Shown here one piece after another: positions 36,501-48,959 of a DNA stretch of 64,000 nt (position 1 is its first letter; each line of letters begins with the position of its first letter). Made by a program: the position numbers and the translations under genes. The notes beneath the pieces were generated by a model, which worked only from the letters and a program-made list of their open reading frames with translations, was not told where the DNA came from and did no database searches. Source of the DNA: Onchocerca volvulus (Eukaryota > Nematoda > Chromadorea > Rhabditida > Onchocercidae); contig HG738136.1 in the NCBI GenBank assembly GCA_000499405.2, positions 2,458,646-2,522,645 of the forward strand. Reading direction: 5' to 3'.

Positions 36501-38605
36501 AGTGATAGTAGTTATGATTCTATTTCTTCATTGCTATAGTTGTAGTCATTTTAACCTGTAAACTATATTATTTTCTTAGGAAAGGTTCACCTTCGAAGTT
36601 TCGTCCTGATATGATCTCAAGTGAAATATTCGACTCGCTGAACTGGCGTCGGCCTGTACATTTTGGTGGTAGTACAAATTTAGACGCTTTTGTAATGTTT
36701 TTTTCATTTCGCAAATAAAATTTCGATAGAGTTATAATTTAAGTGAAAGTAATTTACAAATGCCTTTTTCTGATTATGTTATTAATGAAATCTCTCTTCC
36801 TTTTTGCCTTTTTTTTCTTCTTAATTTTAACGTCATCTATTTTCTCCTTAAAATCTCAACGAAATATTCTTATTCAATAGGTAACGGCTTATAACTTGCG
36901 ATATAATCGTGCCGAATATCTGGATGCTCTTGGTTCCGAATTATGCAAACGTAAAATTATGAAATTTGTGCCATCAATACCGGTGAAGCAGCAGCGTCTC
37001 GTTCGACGTATGCAGCAAAGGAGGTCCGGTCAGCAAGATATGTTGGATTTGGAAGCACTCAAAAAGGCTGTTGATCCAGATGCACTACGTGTTCAAATTG
37101 CCCATCGTCTCGGTATCAAAAATGCGAGTTTTCTTTCCTCTTTTTTCAATTTTAAACAGATATGATCTGCTGATCGATTTTTTGTTTTCTGTAATTTATA
37201 GATTTATAGATTCTGTGAATTTCTCAGTAAATAAATTATGCAAACTTGTATTCATTATAGTAACAAAAATATTTGCAGCTTGACAGCATGTTACCTTGCT
37301 CGAAAATGAGAAATAATCAAGATGATAAAGTGAGCAGTAAAATGCAGCATATTGCATCTGCTCCATTTACTGTGTCACCAGGAATTCGCGAACCGCTTTC
37401 TATGGAATATTTTCAATCAAACAAAGATGGTAAATCTTTTATATTCTTATTCCAGATTTCCTACTAAATTTCACAGGATTTTAATTACTTTAAAAATAAA
37501 AAGAAAAAAAAAAAAAGGACTCTGCGTTTACTCACTTTTTTAAATTAACAGTGAAGAAGATCTGTTGCTAATTCAGGTTTTAACAATAGAATCATCAAAT
37601 CATAAGCATAAATAAAACTGTGTTTGTGATTTATTGGTCGTGTTGTTAAAAAGTGAATTCGTAACAGATCTTTTTTATTGTTTCACTGGGCTATAATTGT
37701 TCATTTGGCAATCGGTCTGCGAATTTTATTATCATCAAAATATTTTCTAGTGTGTAAGATGAATGAAAGTCACTTTTTTTTTTAAAATTAAAAATGTATT
37801 TGAATAATCATTTCCAAGAAAATTCTTCCATATTAGGAAATGGAAGGCAGCTAATATTTTCTGTGTTTTGTAGGAGAGCAAACATCAGTATCAAATCTGT
37901 CGGAAAGTTTATACTCATTTCCTGTATCTGAGTATGAAAATAAAAATAAAACTGAAAAAGAACGTGATCTGAATGCCCCATTCATTCTATCTTTTAACGA
38001 TCCTGAAGTCGATGCATTGGTGCATAGAAAATTTAAAAATTATGTATATGAAGAAAATGCGACAGATGCTGTTATTCCTCAACAATCATCTTCAGCTCAA
38101 CAGTCATACATACCTGAAGTAAATTAGCTTCTTTTTTTTTAGTTTCTGAAAGTATACATCACGTTCGTACGCTCATTAATATTGATTTGGAGAGCATTTT
38201 TGAAAAGATTTAAATATTTGAAGCAATTTGATATTTTAAATTGTGCAAATTTTATCAATTGCTAGAGTGCTATTGCAAAATTAAGTCTACTGTTAAATAT
38301 TTTTTGGTAAATAATGAATATAATTGAGGAAGCCAGCCGATTCTCATATTCTCTTTAGTGAATTCATGTGATAAACATTGAAGAGAACTTAATTTTTTTC
38401 TTTTTTTTGCTATATTTTCAATAGCTGGTAGGAACCGCTGCTGTCTAAAAAGTGAAATATAGAATGCTTTTTTCAGCATTTGGAAGCATCCACGTCACGC
38501 ATAGAATATATCGATTTTGAAAGCGCCTTTGAGGAGTATGAAACTGATGAAGTACAGCACTTGGATTCATTTTTTGATACCCCTTTCAGTGGTCATTCAT
38601 TATAA
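33504..38605 (+). CDS. Large unrecognised protein, possible C4 zinc site
   Basis: Ten exons: 33504-33590, 33839-33970, 34357-34539, 34614-34757, 34873-36113, 36580-36691, 36881-37123, 37279-37429, 37874-38118 and 38477-38605, about 888 aa. Near the N-terminus C38, C41, C67 and C75 (CPKC, WWTC, SCHFPLWVP) have zinc-ribbon-like spacing. A 1.24-kb exon encodes a Ser/Glu-rich, mostly disordered region with a basic RKRKRNSGFEKR stretch (possible nuclear signal) and a helical segment (IASLMKELVVRVALELDLIK). Exon 7 holds a basic conserved-looking block (YNRAEYLDALGSELCKRKIM).  The exon 7/8 junction is ambiguous: a GC donor at 37124, or a 17-nt microexon at 37210-37226 after a GT donor at 37113. I do not recognise the family; a nuclear role is a guess from composition. 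Confidence 0.78.
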
Positions 38606-39489
38606 AGTTAATTTTATGCAGGTATTTGTTTTCATAAATGTTATAAGTTTGTATATTAACTTTTGTTTAGGGAGTCATTTTTTAAATTCGGTTCTCGAAT
38701 TTTTCTTTCAAGACTTCGCATTTTTGTATAGCCTGTATTTTGAAGTAATTTCAAAGAGCAGCTTTGCGCTGCAACTGCCTTCAAAAGGATAAATGAAATA
38801 GTATAGAAGAAGAAAGCTGATTATATGGGTTGAAGAAGTATTGTCAAAATAGTATAACTGATCAGAATTCTTTTTTATTCCAAATGAGAATTTTTCCGGT
38901 CTTTCTAATCGTGAGTTTGAAGGCAGTATGCACGCTCTTTGTATAGTGTTTTAATATCTGCTTTATGTTCGATGTGGTATTATTTTTTATTGTCTTTTTT
39001 TTCTTGTACTGTCTCATTTTTTCATAATAAATTGAATTTCATTAGTTTCATATGTATGTGATACAGCATGCATGGATATCCATTCTGTTATTGAACAAAC
39101 AATTCAATAATAAACATGAAAATGGAAGGTAAAAAAAAAAAAACAAAACAAAAAAGTGGAAATGTGAAATACGAGTTTCTGCCTAAATGAATAAAATAAA
39201 TGAAAATGAGCGGTCGAATGTTTGTTGCAATAAGTTTCATTATCAAGGCTTGATATGGATGGAAAATTTTTCCAATGATTGCATGATCTTTGTAGCAACG
39301 TAATATTACGATCATTTAGGTGTCTTTCCCATTTTCAGTTCCATGATATTCAAGTGCTGTTATTGAAGCTATTTTATCGATTTGTTGTGATCATTGAACT
39401 GTAATTTGTGTGGTTCCTGAATAATCACAATTTGTTTCTGTTCAATAAGTTTTTAGCTAGAAACTATCATTGCAGATTAAGTGTTGGGA
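38606..39489. other. Gap between the zinc-site gene and the Tudor gene
   Basis: Presumed 3' UTR of the upstream gene, with AATAAA near 39025, then AT-rich sequence. An acceptor-like TTGCAG ending at 39475 lies 14 bases before the next start codon. Both genes are on the plus strand, about 880 bp apart. No other gene was seen. Confidence 0.5.
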
Positions 39490-42400
39490 ATGGCTGGTTT
39501 TAGTACTGTCGACTTTTCCCAAATTGCATCAACTTTGAGGAGAGATTTTACATCAGATGGATCGGGTGATTTCAGTTCAAACTTATTGGTAAACAAGAAG
39601 GAAGAAGTGAAATGGAGTGAATGCCGAGATTTGGTGGAAGTTCCGGATGGACCGGAGTGGAAATTACGATGTATGTGATTTTGATTATGCTGATTCCAAA
39701 AAAAGTGAAATGATAGTTTAAAAAATATTTAATATCGAGATATTAATGGTTAGAAATTTTTATATTAATACTTATTTTAGTCGCAAATTATCTTAATGAT
39801 GAAGCTTTTAATGATCTTAATGATAAACCAACTAAAACATAACTTAAATTTTGGTTGATTTTATTGTTCCATTGAATCAAAACATTATGATTTTGTTATC
39901 GTACAATTTTCATGAAACAATTCAATCAATGAAATATAATAAATTAATAATTTAGCATTCTTGTTTCTTGTAATCTTCCAGATTTATTTAGATATGGCTG
40001 AAGCTTTCCCACAATATTGTTGGAAATATGCTGAACCACAGATCATTGCTCACTACCATTATAACATTGCTACAACCGCTGATGCACCTGCAAAACAGCC
40101 TACTGCAACACTTTCGGTGTTCTACGCGCATTTACCGAATTGTTTTTCACCCTATGATTTTAGTATTCAAGTATATCGATTCAATGTTTCTTTGACAAAA
40201 ACGGCATTTTGTTAATTTTGATTCAATAAAATTTTAAATGATTTTTGAGCTTTTTTAAATTCTAATATTGTCTTTTTAATTTTCCTAAATAGTAACAGAT
40301 TTTCGCTCACATCTCTCTCTAGCCATTCAGATAACAAACACAATTTAACTAAAAAATGGATTAAATGGAATAGAATGGAATTTAATCAAATTAAATGGAA
40401 TTTTTTTTTTTTTTTGACAATTGATATTTTGATCCTTATTTGAAATAACCATATTCTCTCGTATTATTATAAAAAAAATTGTCTGTATTGTAGTTATGCA
40501 AGATAAACATTTTCAGCCGAAATCACTAGATCGCGCGCGTGAACAATTGTATCGGAAAATTCAGGCTGTATATAGTGCAGAGAACGAATTTATGGTTTCA
40601 AGTGATGAGGCATGACTTTTCTATTTTTGAATAATTTTTTCGTCAAAAATTTAGGCTCATAATAAAATGATGACAATCACATAATATTTAAAAGTTCGAA
40701 AGGTTACTATAATTTAATCTTGTTTTAGATGTGTATTGATGCACCATGTGCAGTATTGATTGGTAGCAAAGAATGGTTACGCGCAAAGATCTTAAAATTC
40801 AGTAAAGGAAATGATGTAATAGTAGATCTTGTGGATATTGGTAACGACAATATTGTTAAAATAGAAAATGTTCGTCCTCTTCTGAAAGTTTTTGGACGTT
40901 TACCTCCTCTTGCGTTGCGATGTCGTATGAAAGGTATGATTTCAGAAGTTTGCCACCGATATTGAATGAACATCCATTTTGAAGTTTTAGACGGAGCTTT
41001 CAGCAAATTTGGGTATCACTTTTTGATAGCTAACATTATGAGGCTTTTTCATGAAGTTAAAGATTAACCTAATCAGCATGTAATCATATCAACCAGGAAA
41101 ACCGTGCGATCATTTGAAATACTTGAATGCTAATACATACATAAAACTTAAGAAAATATCTTCCAGTGTCCTTGAAACTGGTTATGCTATTTCAGTATTT
41201 AAGTAGATTTTAAATCTTATTTTGTGCGAAAAAAAAATTGTTGAAGCTGTGCCAGAGAGATAAATGCTGCATGAGAAAATAAGTATTGCTTTTTTTTTTT
41301 TTAAATGACATTAATTTGTTATTTTAACAAAACTTTTAATATATGTTCGGTTGATAACAACAAGAAATATAATAATATTATAATAATGGTCATGTAGATT
41401 GTTTCAAGGCGTCAATATGAACGATTTAACGGTGGAAAAAGTGAATGAATTCCAAGATTTAATTAAATCTTGTGATGATATTGTTCGAGTAGAACTTGCT
41501 GATGTTTCCTCCAGACCATTTCTTGTCAATTTATATCATCCGACTCTGCAAGGCAAAAATCTCGGTGAACTATTTTATGGTCGTAGAGAACATGCCGAAC
41601 ATAAAGCGGCACGAGAAAGACGATGGAATAAAAAAGTGTCTCGAATGGTATCTTTTATTATTTTGATATTTAATAGTTAGCATTTACGTTACTTCACTTC
41701 ATTTAATTTCTCTTTAAGTGTTTTCTTCATCGAAGTAGTACATTCTCATCAGAACTATGCATTCTTGTCAAGACTTTCTTGCTTTTGCAAACAATTCATG
41801 GTACCTGTCAATCCGTGAGTAAAACTTTGGTAAAATCATGAATTGTTTTTAGATACAAAGAGATATGCATAATTTTGATAATCATGTAAATCTTCTGATC
41901 AGTTATATTGATTGCAATTTTTGGTAAATTAGCTTGCAGTATCAAGCTTTGGTTTCGTTTCAATTTGTTACGGCGTTGTTTTCTCAACAAATGAGAACAC
42001 TAGAAAGTTTTTTAAAATTTTTTTTTTTATTTAAGGCGTTAAATATAACATCCAGTATTAAGAAAATCGAAATTCCATTAGTGAAATTGCCTTAGTTTTT
42101 ATGTATCCTCTTTTTTCCTTTTTTCCTCTGTATTTGTTTGCTTTTTCTATGATCAATCTTTTTTACTAATAGTAAGTCAGCAAATTTTAGCGAAACTTTA
42201 ATGACATGTCGTTATGATTATTTTCCTAAATGTTTTAGCAATTGAGAAAATAAAGTTTATCTTGAAATTTAAAAATTTAAATTTAGAACGACATCTATTC
42301 AACTGATTGTACTAGCGAGGAAGATTTTGAGAATGACTGCCCACCGCCTGTGCATGTGTTACATTTGGAAAGGTGAAGTCATTAACTCTCGTAAAAAAAT

Positions 42401-44636
42401 ATATTATAGTTGATTTTAATCAAAATATTTCGTTGACATATGCATAGGCATAAAACAAATAAGACAAACAAACAAACATAAACAAACAAAACAAATAATT
42501 CAAATTCTATAAATGACTGCAAAAGAATAACTTGTCAAATTTTTAGATTACAAAAGCCGATCACTGATGAACCACTCTATATTTCTCATATCGAAAATAG
42601 CCGATTCATTTATTTACATAGTGAATATCACAAAAAGACAATCGAGAACTTGGAAAAGCAATTATTCATTAAGGTTCTATTAATTATCTTCCCTAATCTT
42701 TTTTTTTCTAATTTTTTGCTTGTTCAAATTTTCTTTTAAAATTGTTCAAATTCAAATTTTTTCTTTTTAAAATTGTTCCAGCATTCATATGTCATACCCT
42801 GCTAAAAGTTTTATGCTAAATATTTTTTAAATGGATGTAATTTTTCGGGAAATTCGCTACGATTAACTTCTTTTTAAAATTAAAGGTTAAGTCTTGAAAC
42901 CAAATAAAGATTCGTTTATGATTATAAAAAGTTTCTTTCAATCTTTTAAATTAACTAAAGTTTAAATTAGTTGAAGTTATCCATCATTAGTTTCAGGAAT
43001 ACATCTTTTATTTTTCCCTCGTTTTCTTTTTCTTGTCTTTTTATTTTTTATTATGAAGAAAAATTGTTTTTTTTTTAGTGGTCTAAGCTAAAAATTGTTC
43101 CTGAAAAATGGTTGATGCCAGCGCTAGCTTGTGCTTATTCCGACATCTCCACTTGCAATCCCTGCCGAGTTATAGTGGCCGAAGTTGGTGATCAAACGGT
43201 GCAGCTACGTAGCGCCGATCATGGATGGAAGAAGAATGTATCGAAATTGGATTGCCTTTCTGGTAGCTTACGCCTTCTTACGAGAGAATTCTCGGAAATA
43301 CCACTTGTAAGTTAAGCATTTTTCATTATCACCAGAATATTTATCAAATACTGATCTTTTGAGAAATTACAAAAATTCATCTTCATCATTTAAGAGATCA
43401 TCAAAATGATTTTTTGAATTATTCATTTTGGAAAAATCATTTTGATGTATTTCCAGTGAAACTTTGTATATCTCAGTTAAGCTTGTGAAAATGGGCTAGA
43501 AGTAGTTTCCTTGGAGATAAGGACAAGATAGTTTTCGCAAAAAATTAATTGCAAAAACTTCAACAAGTTTATTTTTCGATTCTTTTTTCTTCCTATCTAG
43601 CTGAAAAAAATATTCCCTAGCAAATTTATCAGCAATTCAAAACTTATTTTTATGCTTATTTATTTAATAAACTTTAGCATTCTTGTTTCCTTAATTTCAG
43701 TAATTTAGTAGTTATTTCTCTGTGAATTGGAACAAACTTAATATCCAAAATTTGAAAAAACAATTTCAAGTTAGTAGTATTAGCGCAATGACAAATGGTC
43801 GTATCATATCAAATCGTGTCAAGTTCAAATCTGTCCTCGATTCTTGGCGCTCTGATGTTAGCATTCATCAGAAGTGTATGCATAATCGGAGGTAGAGTAG
43901 GTTGTGCCAAGTGGCGCAGCAGTCGAATCACCTTCGGTGTCAAGCTTGATTTATTGTTTGATATCATCCTCTGGATTCGAAACACTTCAACTAAACGGGC
44001 GATTTTTGGGAATAAGAGAATTTTCAAGTTTATTTGCAGTATTTAATTACTGAAATTAATAACTTTAAATTTCTGTACATCTGATATTGGGAATATGAAA
44101 AATCGATTTCAATTCTCCTCTATTTCAAATTTACTATTTCTTTTGGTTACATTCTTGATCTCTTTTAGATGTATCTCTGTTGCTTACCAAACTCTACACA
44201 TTATCATCCACATCAATCCGAAACTGATATTTTGCGAAATATTTTACCAATTGGTATGATTGTAAATATTTGTCGTTATCCGTCCAAACGATCTTTACCA
44301 TATAAAGCGGATATTTTCCTCGAGAATAATGAATCAGTTAGCAACATCATTGAACGATTGTGAGTTGTATTTTATTAAGATTTCATATGCTGAAAAATTT
44401 TGAATTCCCAATTTTCTCTATGCAAAATTCTCGAATTCTTTATCTTTTTCTTGGAATTTGAATATACAATTAATTTAAGGAAAATCGAAAAGCGTGTAAT
44501 ACATCCGTGTTTCGATCTGCTACCTTACAAACCATCGGTGTTTACTAAACTTTACAAGCTTGATAGCAACTACCAGGAAGATCTCGAAGTTTTCCGGCCA
44601 TTTGCGAGGAGTCATCTGGAATATGCCAATTTGTAA
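39490..44636 (+). CDS. Tudor-domain protein
   Basis: Ten exons: 39490-39670, 39956-40170, 40517-40609, 40729-40933, 41409-41647, 42287-42372, 42547-42673, 43079-43306, 44169-44359 and 44480-44636, about 573 aa. Residues 164-230 form a Tudor core (CAVLIGSKEWLRAKI, then DLVDIGNDNIVKIENVRPL). The preceding HLPNCFSPYDFSIQ resembles the strand before Tudor domains in germ-granule proteins. A second, weaker Tudor-like unit lies around CRVIVAEVGDQTVQLRSADHG and EFSEIPLMYLCCLPN. Such proteins usually bind dimethyl-arginine ligands in piRNA or germline pathways; that role is inference here. Exon 3 may end at GAG/GC (40609) or at ATG/GT (40594), both phase 0. The exon 2 start (39956) gives an odd hydrophobic stretch, FLFLVIFQIYL. 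Confidence 0.82.
43790..44040. other. Base-composition island inside a Tudor gene intron
   Basis: This stretch within the intron 43307-44168 is clearly richer in G and C than its surroundings and has open frames on both strands. The plus strand offers two partial frames broken by a TAG at about 43895. The minus strand offers one frame of about 72 codons (43809-44027) without an ATG-led structure. Flanking Tudor exons join in phase without it. It may be an alternative exon, a decayed coding insert or a structured RNA; none could be confirmed. Confidence 0.35.
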
Positions 44637-44731
44637 AAGTTCAATTAGATCCAGTATGTAATTTGATCTCCTAAAAATGCCAATTTGTAGAAGTTGAATA
44701 AGACGCAGTACGTAATAAGATTTCTTAAAAA
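44623..44731. repeat. 54-bp tandem duplication across the Tudor stop codon
   Basis: The block from 44623 (ATGCCAATTTGTAAAAGTT) recurs at 44677 (ATGCCAATTTGTAGAAGTT). The two continue similarly to CTAAAA/CTTAAAA. The first copy contains the last codons and the TAA stop of the Tudor gene, so the duplication adds 3' UTR rather than protein. Confidence 0.8.
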
Positions 44732-45549
44732 AATGAGTATCTTGTTATCTATGTTTTTTTTTTTCTTCTTTTTCGTTGTAAAATACAGGGGCTATTATTA
44801 ATCATATATTGTTATTTGTATTTATACCTTTATTTCTATTAAATGTATTTATTGATAGGTCATTACTAAGCAAGCAATTAACTATTTAAAATATACAGTA
44901 GAAGAACATAGCCAAAATTTCATCGAAATGAAAAAGAAAAAGCGTTTCGCATCATGATTTCCTAGTTCCTTGAATTCTTGGGAGAGAATTAATCCTTTTG
45001 AATTACATGATTAAGCTCAATTTGAGTGACTCTCCAATTCAGTAGGAATTTCTTCATTCTAGATCAGATGAATAAATTTTGGTGCGGAAATTATAGGAAA
45101 TATATCGCGTTTCAGGATTGATAGTTTAAAATCTGATATATAACCTGAGAATAAATAATGGGATAAATTTGAAATTAAAAATATAACAATTATTTAGAAA
45201 CTATACAAAGATTCCTCCAACAGGTTATATAATTGTGGTTCCTGATGAAATTTCCATCCTTTTGGGAACATGCGATATCACTAACAAATAGCAAGAATCA
45301 GACGAATAAATATGGTTTAAGTAAAATAATAAAGCGAAAACGAGATGGAGATGACACACTGCTTGAAAACAATATAGTCTTATAGATTTCCTACTGCCTA
45401 ACTGGCCCAAAATTATCCCAAAGCTTAATACTTCTACGTATAATCGCAATAATTCGAAGCAAAATCATTTCAGTTCCCAATAAACATATTGCAATAAGAT
45501 TTGTAACTTAACATTTTTTTTTTTTTTTTTTTTGAGCTTTTGAATCACA
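44637..45549. other. Gap between convergent Tudor and dli-1 genes
   Basis: Contains the 3' UTRs of both genes, the second copy of the 54-bp duplication, and a T tract at about 45513-45533. No gene was recognised; the minus frame at 45225-45449 has no support. Confidence 0.55.
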
Positions 45550-48500
45550 TTATGGCTGCTGCTGGGTTGACGTTAACTCTGGAGCAACGGATGCTTGTTC
45601 TCCGCTTGGTTTTATTGCTGATGATGTTGCCGAACTGTTTACCTGTTCCAGCATTCTTTGTAGCTGCGCTTGCGGGTCAACCACTGCACGATTCGTCTGT
45701 GCAGCCTATAAACAGTAATGTTCATCTTTTATGTTGGCCTTCGTTCGAAAACTTTGAAAAGAATGTAATTTAATCCAAAAAACTTGCATCAATTGAAGGA
45801 CAAAACCAACCTGACCCTCCTTGGTCCTAAGAAGATTGTTGAAAAAGGAAACCAGTGGAGAACTGCCATCTCCTCCATCGTTTGACTTCTGCGGTGTAAT
45901 TCGTTTTGGTGACGCAATTTCGACACTTGCAAGTTTTTGTAGAAATGCTTGCTCCTCTTCCGCTTCAACTATCTGCTCCCGTACCGACTGTCTTTCACGC
46001 ACCATCTGTAATAGATGAAAAAGATTAAGTTTTTCCTATTACTTAAATCTTTCTGCTAAAATGCTTTGAAAATGAATCGCAATACGAAATAAAGTAGGAA
46101 TTCAAGACCGCTATTTATTTAGAAATAGATATTTATTAAGGATTATATCGCAATTTCAACAAAAGATTAAAGTACTTAGCTTAGTTCTAAATTCCAAATA
46201 AGCTACGCATTTTAGCCTCATTTTTCACTTTGCTAAAATAATCAGCAGAAATTAACCTCTAACGGATGATCTACATCTGGGATCGCTTCTTTGATTATAT
46301 CCAATTTTTTCTCATTATCCCAACCTGCTGGCACAAATATTGAATCCTTGTCAACAACATGAGCAGGTGTAGTAAATGGCATTCCACATGCTCGATGAAC
46401 AAGATATTTATATAGCAAAGCTGTATTTTTTTCTTCTTTTGCAGATGTGTAAATCTGAAGTATATTCTCTATATGTGCCTTAAAGATTATTTAGGAAAAA
46501 AAACACATCTGATGTGAAAGAAACACTAATGATAAAAAATAAAAAATATCCTACCAAAGCAGCTCCATGTGCCATACAAAATTTGCGCACGTGATACTGC
46601 AAGCGATCAAGTTGATCATCAGACATTTCAGTATGTGCTAAGTCACTTTTCGTTAATACAACTATTAGTGCAGCACCTGTATTTCGAGTCAAGATATTTC
46701 GATCCAGCGGTAGTAATACCTAGAACAAATGCTTCGAACCATTTTTCTTTTCTTTTTATCTAGACAAAAAGTAGTTGAATAAAGCAGAGAAGCGAAAGTT
46801 AGAATGCGAGATTAACTAATATCGAACATTATCAATCATTCATCTACTTAATCAAAATATCGACAAAGGAATATCATAAATATGAACGTACATGCTCTGT
46901 TTCCATGGACGGTATTTTGTCACTTTGCATTGAGCTGTCCAGTGGTTCAACATACTCTTGCCAAAATAATTCTTCTGAAAAGACTTTTACAAATTCAAAA
47001 CCTATTAATGAAATAAATGCTGACTTCTCCTTCTTTCATCTCTGGTAATTTAAAATCACAAAATAAATAAAATGATAATAAGCAAGAATTAAGCATAATC
47101 TACTTAGATAAGGGTGGATATTATAAAACGGCTTACGTGATTTGCGAGCATCCGCCACGGTTGCTTTGTCAAATATATTTTCAATCTGATCACCTAACAT
47201 TTTAGTCCAATTATTCAATGATGGCAATATCGCTCCCGGTTCTTGCATCGATGCACATAATATAACGATGCTTTTACTTAATGGTGCGGTTAAAGCAAAT
47301 TTAACCAAAGGCGCGAAAGCCATATCACCATCCAAAACCCACACAGGAAGTGTTACACTTTCGCCAGGTGCAACACTGGCGCCTGAAATTGATATGCGTA
47401 AGTATCTGAAGCATGTCAAGTCAGATGTTGTAATGTTTCTTATTATGCGCGGAAAATATCTTAGTTGTTTGAAGCTTTTCGGGATAATTCTGAAGCTGCA
47501 AGACCGATCCATTCTCCTTGGAACTTTTTAACTATCGCAAGCATGGCATTTTTTGGAATAAACCTTACGAAAACTTGAAATACTACAACGCCAGAATCCA
47601 TTCCAAATCCACGATCAATTCTCTTGAAGTTTTATTGGATATTATCGATCAAGTAAAAATAGTCGAATTAAATTTGACGATGTACCTGCCGAAGCTAATT
47701 GATACGCATAGCTTGCATCCCTGTAATCTGTATGTACATTCAAAAAATGATATTCAAGCGCAGAACCACGACCAGATATTTCCCGTTTCTCAAGTCTATT
47801 TAGTAACCAACTTTTGCCACTCTGTCTATTTCCTGCAAAGTAAACATAACTTAACCGGTAAACAAGTTTCAGCAGTTCATTGATGAATGTAGTTGGGATT
47901 ATTTGATAAATAAACTTTAAAATTTTCAATAAATCTGCTGGCATCATTTTTTAGAACAACACTTCCTCTGTATTTTCTCAAGTCCATGCTTCCTTCAGTT
48001 TTAAGTTCAGTTTCCCTAATGATAATTTTTCATTAGACAATACTTAAAATTACTTAAAAAAATTCAACAATCGCAACAAATATTTATTGCAAAATATTTA
48101 CTGCATTATTAAACAAACAAACTTAATAATGCAGTAAATATTTTTCCTGCATTCTTCCTTTATTTGAATTATTACAAGGATTTTTCTATTAAGGATACAA
48201 ATATTGGCCTTAATTTGAAAAATTAGGTAAATTTTGATGCCGTTACCTAGGAAGAGAATCGTTCCTGGTGCACTATTGCTGATACCATTGGCGCTTACTT
48301 CAGATAATATTTGAGTCCTAAAATTAATTCCGAAGTGTAAATTCAGATAAATCTATTAGATTTCTACTTTCAATATATTTATTCTTTTGAAAGAGCATCA
48401 ACTAGCAACTTTACACAATGAAAAATCCTTTCTTCAACTATATGCTTTCGGCAATAGTATGACACTTTCCAACTTTTCCTCTTTCATTTTCTGTTTTTAT

Positions 48501-48718
48501 AACATCTTTTAGGCCTCTTCTCCTGAGCTCTAGAGCTTTTTTGGGATAATCGATATAAAATTAATTCCAGATTTCAAAAGATTTTCCAAAATTCCATCTC
48601 ACAATGAGAGAAAAAAAAAAACTGGCCAAATTCTTTCGTCATCATTTCCACCTGCTGTATTTACAGTCGGATTACCGGCCACCTGAAGTGACAAATTTAA
48701 AGAACCAGTTGGAGGCAT
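45550..48718 (-). CDS. dli-1: Dynein light intermediate chain
   Basis: Subunit of cytoplasmic dynein that links the motor to cargo adaptors. Nine exons read leftwards: 48718-48627, 48317-48247, 47832-47686, 47382-47137, 46974-46892, 46719-46555, 46454-46257, 46005-45811 and 45705-45550, giving 450 aa. The Ras-like domain keeps a P-loop GNRQSGKS (55-62), [22 protein letters not shown] and TKSD. Later segments [30 protein letters not shown] [12 protein letters not shown] and [16 protein letters not shown] match the family; the C-terminal part is the adaptor-binding region. Intron 1 has a GC donor (TTTG/GCCAGT). It restores the conserved Trp (IW/TQILSEV), and no GT donor fits the phase. An ACAG acceptor lies upstream of the ATG. 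Confidence 0.94.
48091..48144. repeat. 22-bp perfect inverted repeat, 10-nt loop, in dli-1 intron 2
   Basis: AAAATATTTACTGCATTATT at the start of the left arm (48091-48112) is mirrored exactly at 48123-48144, around a loop of (ACAA)-like sequence. In the intron RNA it would fold into a long hairpin. Confidence 0.9.
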
Positions 48719-48959
48719 CCAGTACGATCGAACATACAATCTGTAATTTCAATAACGAATTTTTTTATTTTTGAAAATCAAGTTTATAAATTTCAGTGAA
48801 TTTCAAATTTGAATTTCAAATTTTCCAAATCAAAGCAACAAATATTTCGTATAAGTAGATGAATGAATAGCACGAAATACTAGATTTATCAACAAATAGA
48901 TATTCTATTCTGAGATATGAAAAAGTAACATAATACTTTTAACAGCTGTTCCAATTTCA

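Noticed and set aside
40725..41006. Minus-strand frame opposite a Tudor exon
   Set aside because: The plus strand encodes a clear Tudor core with in-phase splice sites; the antisense frame is a shadow.
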